A stretch of DNA of 57,419 nt from Prevotella sp. CAG:617 (GTDB taxonomy: Bacteria > Bacteroidota > Bacteroidia > Bacteroidales > Bacteroidaceae), in NCBI GenBank assembly GCA_000438115.1, contig FR903626.1, positions 47,486 through 104,904 of the forward strand. The letters run 5' to 3'. Numbering within the stretch: the stretch's first letter is position 1; each line of letters starts with the position of its first letter. A program made the translations under genes and the position numbers. This document shows, in pieces, positions 53,967 to 57,419 of the stretch. The notes below the pieces were generated by a model that saw only the letters and a list, made by a program, of their open reading frames with translations, was not told the origin of the DNA and searched no databases.

Positions 53967-54000
53967 ATTATTCTATATTTTTGAAGTTGAATGGATACTG

Positions 54001-54008
54001 CAAATATA
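54001..54008 (-). promoter_or_regulatory. -7 box for pgk
   Basis: Minus strand TATATTTG followed by CAG, 34 nt upstream of the pgk ATG, between nth and pgk. Confidence 0.55.
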
Positions 54009-54027
54009 CTAATTTTGAAGAAATAAA

Positions 54028-54696
54028 TTAGCGAGAACCTGCGTTTTTCTGTGTTTTACTCACTTGTACATAATATTTACAGATTTTTTGTAAACCACAC
54101 GCTACGCAATGAGGCGCCCGAGACGTACAAACATAGCGTCCGTGATGAAGTAGCCAAAAATGTGCTGCAATGGTTTGTGAATCTGGAATATAACGACGAA
54201 GTGCAACTTCCACACTATATGGAGTCGTACACGAAGCCGACACCAGCCCAAGACGATGACTCACACGAAAGACATGGGTATCCACCGCCAATGCACTCTG
54301 ATGAAAAATAATGGCCAAAATCACATTGGCCGTCTTACGTCCGACTCCGGGCAATTTAACCAAATCTTCCATACATGAGGGAACGTCTCCCCCAAAATCC
54401 TCCACCAACATCCGTGCCAATCCACATAGATGGCGAGCTTTGTTGTTGGGATAGCTTATACTGCTGATATACGGAAAAATCTGTTCTGGTGTAGCCTCTG
54501 CCATGGCCTGTGGTGTTGGATAATCAGCAAACAAAGCCGGCGTCACCATATTCACACGTTTATCTGTACATTGAGCAGACAGTACCACTGCCACCAACAG
54601 CTCAAACGATGTATGATAATGTAATTCCGTTTCCGTAAACGGAATATGAGCCTGGAAATATTCCAAAGCCACGGCATATCGTTCTTTCAGCGTCAT
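54028..54696 (-). CDS. nth: Endonuclease III
   Basis: Nth is a bifunctional DNA glycosylase/AP lyase that removes oxidised pyrimidines. The 222-residue protein has the helix-hairpin-helix LPGVGRKTANVIL with the catalytic lysine, AVDTHVFRVSHRLGL with the catalytic aspartate, and a C-terminal 4Fe-4S motif C-x6-C-x2-C-x5-C ending ICKYY. Length is normal. Its ATG overlaps the ribE stop by 4 nt. Confidence 0.97.
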   Translation of the reverse strand: MTLKERYAVALEYFQAHIPFTETELHYHTSFELLVAVVLSAQCTDKRVNMVTPALFADYPTPQAMAEATPEQIFPYISSISYPNNKARHLCGLARMLVEDFGGDVPSCMEDLVKLPGVGRKTANVILAIIFHQSALAVDTHVFRVSHRLGLVSASCTTPYSVEVALRRYIPDSQTIAAHFWLLHHGRYVCTSRAPHCVACGLQKICKYYVQVSKTQKNAGSR

Positions 54697-55295
54697 TGCA
54701 AAGATTGAAGTCGGGTAATATATTTTCCAAGAATATCAAATTCCAAATTCACAACATCACCGGCATGAATAAAACCAAAATTGGTATGTTCCAACGTATA
54801 TGGAATAATATTAACCTCAAAGCTGTCAATGGCTGAATTACAAACTGTCAGACTCACTCCATTCACAGTAACACTGCCCTTGTCAACCGTAAAATATCCC
54901 TTCTTCAAGAACCCGTCCTGATTCTCATAGTTAAAGCGAAAGACCTTACTTCCATCAGCATCTTCTACGCTAACACAGTGTGCCACTGTATCAACATGCC
55001 CCTGCACGATATGTCCGTCAAGGCGATCTCCCAACTTCATTGAGCGTTCTACATTTACCTTATCCCCAATATTCAACAACCCCAGATTAGACCGCAGCAG
55101 AGTTTCTCTCATGGCTGTTACGGTATAAGTATTATCTTTTATGCGAACCACTGTCAGACACACGCCATTATGTGCTATGCTTTGGTCAATCTTCAAATCT
55201 CCTACAAAAGAACACGTAAAAGTAATGTGTACGTTCTCCTGTTCCTTTTCAACAGCTACAACGGTAGCCATATCTTCAACAATTCCTGAAAACAT
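54693..55295 (-). CDS. ribE: Riboflavin synthase
   Basis: Riboflavin synthase dismutates two lumazines to riboflavin. The 200-residue protein has the two tandem lumazine-binding repeats: MFSGIVEDMATV with NGVCLTVV, and GHIVQGHVDTVA with VNGVSLTVC. No FMN-riboswitch consensus was seen in its leader, where a TAnnTTTG promoter is present. Riboflavin is a precursor of the FMN, FAD and riboflavin cofactors that the nqr products need. Confidence 0.96.
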   Translation of the reverse strand: MFSGIVEDMATVVAVEKEQENVHITFTCSFVGDLKIDQSIAHNGVCLTVVRIKDNTYTVTAMRETLLRSNLGLLNIGDKVNVERSMKLGDRLDGHIVQGHVDTVAHCVSVEDADGSKVFRFNYENQDGFLKKGYFTVDKGSVTVNGVSLTVCNSAIDSFEVNIIPYTLEHTNFGFIHAGDVVNLEFDILGKYITRLQSLQ

Positions 55296-55319
55296 ATATA
55301 ATGAATAATTAAATTACTG

Positions 55320-55327
55320 CAAACTTA
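55320..55327 (-). promoter_or_regulatory. -7 box for ribE-nth
   Basis: Minus strand TAAGTTTG followed by CAG, 24 nt upstream of the ribE ATG. Confidence 0.55.
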
Positions 55328-55437
55328 CAAAAAAACATCACAACTTCATGGTACGACATTACCCCACCTTCATATTTTTATTCTGTCACACACCAGGCAG
55401 GTCCATAGTCAACTTACCCATCAATAAAAAATTTACA

Positions 55438-56367
55438 TCAGGCCCCATCTCTGCTGATGACACCATCCTTAACCAACTGTACATACTGCTCATATGTTCG
55501 TTTCCACCGTTTGTGCGACCACAACCATATTGCAGGCTGTACATGTAACGAGTGTTCCAAATGCCGGAAATACATGTCCGTAATCTGAAAATCCGGATAA
55601 CGTGTCACGTCATCAACCATCCGGCGTATAATACAACGGTAGTGCCCCCGTGAAACCCGCTCAACATGAGTATAGAAAATCAAGGCGTCTACCCGTTTGG
55701 CTATTGTCTCCGTTCCTGTAAAAACCGCAGTGCGCCTTCCCATAAAATCAAGCCAATGATGAATGGAATTCCACTTCGGTCCCTGATCGGCAATGAATCC
55801 AATAATAGTTTTTTTATGCAAGCGTTTTTGCGTCATGATAAAACGCAATGTTTCCTTCATTGGGATATTAATTCCCTTAAAACGACTGCGCATTTTAAGA
55901 AACAACCGATTAAAAGCCTCATTTCGCAACGGATGGTAAATATGCCCTCCCGTAATCTCGGGATTCACGTCAATCACACGGGCTGATAAAGAAGAGATCC
56001 ATTCCCAATTACCATAATGCGCCAAATAAATAAAAGCGAACTGCTTTTTTTCCTGATCCAGCGCCTGCACCATTTCCTCCACCCCAACAAATTCCATCCG
56101 TTCCTTCATCTGTTTGTCCGACATCGTGCAGAGTTTCATGGTTTCCACAAGATAATCACAGAAAAAAGCATAATACTGCCGGATAATTTCTTTAATTTCC
56201 ACCTCTGGTTTTTCCGGAAATGATTTACGCAAATTATCATCTATCACAGCATACCGATACTTAATTACCTTATACACTAAAACATACAGAAAATCTGATA
56301 TAAGGTACAAGACTTTAAACGGCATGCATGACACCAGCCAGACTAACGGATATAACAGATAATACAT
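55438..56367 (-). CDS. Lipid A biosynthesis-type acyltransferase (LpxL/HtrB family)
   Basis: This 309-residue inner-membrane enzyme probably adds a secondary acyl chain to lipid A, or acylates a related lipid. It has an N-terminal hydrophobic segment (about 8-34) and the catalytic HxxxxE in LAHYGNWEW (His117, Glu122). It continues with GHIYHPLRNEAFNRLF and FIADQGPKWNSIHHWLDFMG, the substrate-side blocks of the LPLAT/HtrB family. It appears monocistronic. Confidence 0.92.
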   Translation of the reverse strand: MYYLLYPLVWLVSCMPFKVLYLISDFLYVLVYKVIKYRYAVIDDNLRKSFPEKPEVEIKEIIRQYYAFFCDYLVETMKLCTMSDKQMKERMEFVGVEEMVQALDQEKKQFAFIYLAHYGNWEWISSLSARVIDVNPEITGGHIYHPLRNEAFNRLFLKMRSRFKGINIPMKETLRFIMTQKRLHKKTIIGFIADQGPKWNSIHHWLDFMGRRTAVFTGTETIAKRVDALIFYTHVERVSRGHYRCIIRRMVDDVTRYPDFQITDMYFRHLEHSLHVQPAIWLWSHKRWKRTYEQYVQLVKDGVISRDGA

Positions 56368-56737
56368 ATAAATTTCCCATTAAAAAACAGGGTAAAGTTA
56401 AAAAAAAATATGCACAAAGCAGGCACATACGACAATTATGTTTCAAGACTTACGAGTACAAAGTCCTACCTATTTTTTCCAAACCGGCAGGAAAACAAAA
56501 ATAAACACCGACTAAATACGTCTACGAACATTACACAAAAAAAATCCCCCTATAAAAGCCACACAAACAAACAGGAAGACACATCCCTGCGTCTTCCTGC
56601 CCTAAAATTAAACGAAATGGTTATGTATAAAAGAAATTCAAACGATTAAAACTTGCTTTTCTCAGGAGCAAAGTTCTAAAAAATTGAACTTACATACAAT
56701 CCCCATTTCCAATGAAAACGAAACATTTATCTCCCCT
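56368..56737. other. Gene-free interval between the acyltransferase and MlaF-type genes
   Basis: AT-rich spacer. It holds a terminator-like hairpin at 56572-56599. A plus-strand open frame of 79 codons here has low-complexity, non-protein-like composition and I do not call it. Confidence 0.55.
56572..56599 (-). terminator. Terminator downstream of the MlaF-type gene
   Basis: CAGGAAGAC pairs with GTCTTCCTG around a 10-nt loop; on the minus strand it is followed by TTTGTTTG. Confidence 0.6.
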
Positions 56738-57419
56738 TTATTTGTATTTCTGTTCACGGATGTCTTCCAATTCCGCCCGTTTTACTTTTTTGAACAGATC
56801 TGAAGCAAAGATAAAATCGCTTAAATGCTCATTGTTCGAAGTCATAATTTCATCTTTGGTTCCGGTCCACTCGTTGTTTCCCTTATATATAAACAGGATA
56901 TGCTCACCTATTCCCATCACGGAGTTCATATCATGCGTATTAATGATTGTCGTAATATTTGTTTCCTTGGTTATCCCATAAATCAAATCATCAATCACCA
57001 ATGAAGTTTTTGGGTCAAGCCCGGAATTTGGTTCATCACAAAACAGATATTTGGGTTTTAAAGATATGGCTCTGGCAATAGCCACACGTTTCTGCATACC
57101 TCCGGAAAGTTCACCGGGAAATTTATCCTTAGCATCAAGCAAATCAACTCGATCCAGACAAAACAAGGCACGTCGCTGACGTTCTTTATATGAATCAGAC
57201 GAAAACATATCTAACGGAAACATCACGTTTTCCAGAACGGTCATAGAATCAAACAAAGCGGCGTTCTGAAAAATCATTCCCATCTCACGGCGCAACATTG
57301 TACGCTGTTTCTTACTCATTGAAACATAGTCTCGTCCATCATATAATACCTGCCCTGAGGTTGGCACGAACAAGCCTACAATACACTTGACCAGCACCGT
57401 CTTTCCCGAACCGCTCTGA
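56738..57419 (-). CDS. mlaF: ABC transporter ATPase, MlaF type, C-terminal part
   Basis: MlaF energises the MlaFEDB complex that moves phospholipids between inner and outer membranes. The frame runs off the right edge; the last visible codons read QSGSGKTVLVKCIVGL, the Walker A loop. The Q-loop MIFQNAALFDSMTV, signature LSGGMQKRVAIARAI and Walker B YLFCDEPNSGLDP follow. The SGL in Walker B and FDSMTV after the Q-loop are typical of MlaF. An internal GTG at 57397 is not a real start, because the P-loop lies upstream of it. Confidence 0.92.
   Translation of the reverse strand, partial: QSGSGKTVLVKCIVGLFVPTSGQVLYDGRDYVSMSKKQRTMLRREMGMIFQNAALFDSMTVLENVMFPLDMFSSDSYKERQRRALFCLDRVDLLDAKDKFPGELSGGMQKRVAIARAISLKPKYLFCDEPNSGLDPKTSLVIDDLIYGITKETNITTIINTHDMNSVMGIGEHILFIYKGNNEWTGTKDEIMTSNNEHLSDFIFASDLFKKVKRAELEDIREQKYK

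Noticed and set aside
55296..55437. FMN riboswitch upstream of ribE
   Set aside because: The conserved AGGG...GAAATTCCC-type core of FMN riboswitches is absent on the minus strand; only a promoter box is seen.
56410..56649. Plus-strand open frame of 79 codons in the acyltransferase-mlaF gap
   Set aside because: Low-complexity Lys/Asn/Thr-rich translation, no promoter, and it spans a terminator hairpin.
1..57419. Mobile elements, phage, CRISPR or defence islands
   Set aside because: No transposase, integrase, Cas, restriction or toxin genes and no regularly spaced direct repeats were found; the DMT transporter, MazG and GH25 genes have ordinary housekeeping contexts.

Overview
The window is a gene-dense, AT-rich stretch of a Bacteroidota chromosome, most likely order Bacteroidales. 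I cannot name a genus from sequence alone. The evidence is the recurrent promoter signature TAnnTTTG (several times with TTTG 19-21 nt upstream), the near absence of Shine-Dalgarno sequences, a six-subunit Na+-NQR, pyrophosphate-dependent phosphofructokinase plus pyruvate phosphate dikinase, a GT3-type glycogen synthase, signal-peptidase-II lipoproteins and a type-IX-secretion-like C-terminal domain. I see no rRNA, CRISPR array, transposase, integrase or prophage. The region reads as core genome, not an accessory island.

Layout. 1-2.9 kb (minus): glycogen phosphorylase (cut by the window edge) and glycogen synthase. 3-8.8 kb (minus): a tight operon pepD - beta-helix lipoprotein - dnaB - rarA. 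8.9-10.8 kb (plus): a small membrane protein, a Skp/OmpH-like lipoprotein, tRNA-Ser(CGA) and an RluA-type pseudouridine synthase. 11-17 kb (plus): nqrABCDEF, in which NqrC carries an N-terminal rubredoxin-like domain. 17.1-23 kb (plus): a zinc-ribbon membrane protein, tRNA-Thr(CGT), ispE, a flavodoxin/ferredoxin fusion and menB-menC-menE. 23.1-33.5 kb: a PepSY-like protein (minus), then an ABC-F ATPase with a degenerate second ATP site, grpE-dnaJ-folC, and an M3 peptidase - dCMP deaminase - S41 protease - 5-formyl-THF cycloligase chain. 33.6-36.6 kb: PPi-PFK, a membrane-anchored GH25 lysozyme, a tiny secreted protein and a three-armed inverted repeat.

37-46.8 kb: EamA transporter and MazG (minus), pyruvate phosphate dikinase (plus), then minus-strand rng, a 29-residue basic protein, HU, rpiB and transketolase. 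47.1 kb: tRNA-Arg(ACG), followed by a 490-nt gene-free stretch that may encode a small RNA. 47.7-57.4 kb (minus): a ComEA-like HhH protein, SUI1 factor, nucleosidase, large TPR protein, orphan substrate-binding lipoprotein, pgk, nth, ribE, a lipid A-type acyltransferase and an MlaF-type ATPase cut by the window edge.

Together the genes outline a saccharolytic anaerobe. Glycogen turnover feeds a pyrophosphate-linked glycolysis (PPi-PFK, PGK, PPDK) and a non-oxidative pentose phosphate branch (RpiB, transketolase). NADH is oxidised by Na+-NQR into a menaquinone pool whose late synthesis steps are encoded nearby. The observations I rank highest are the rubredoxin-NqrC fusion, the ABC-F protein with loss of both Walker A and catalytic glutamate in its second domain, the three-armed repeat at 36.6 kb, and the orphan TPR/binding-lipoprotein pair. 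I found no clearly new multi-gene defence or mobile system.
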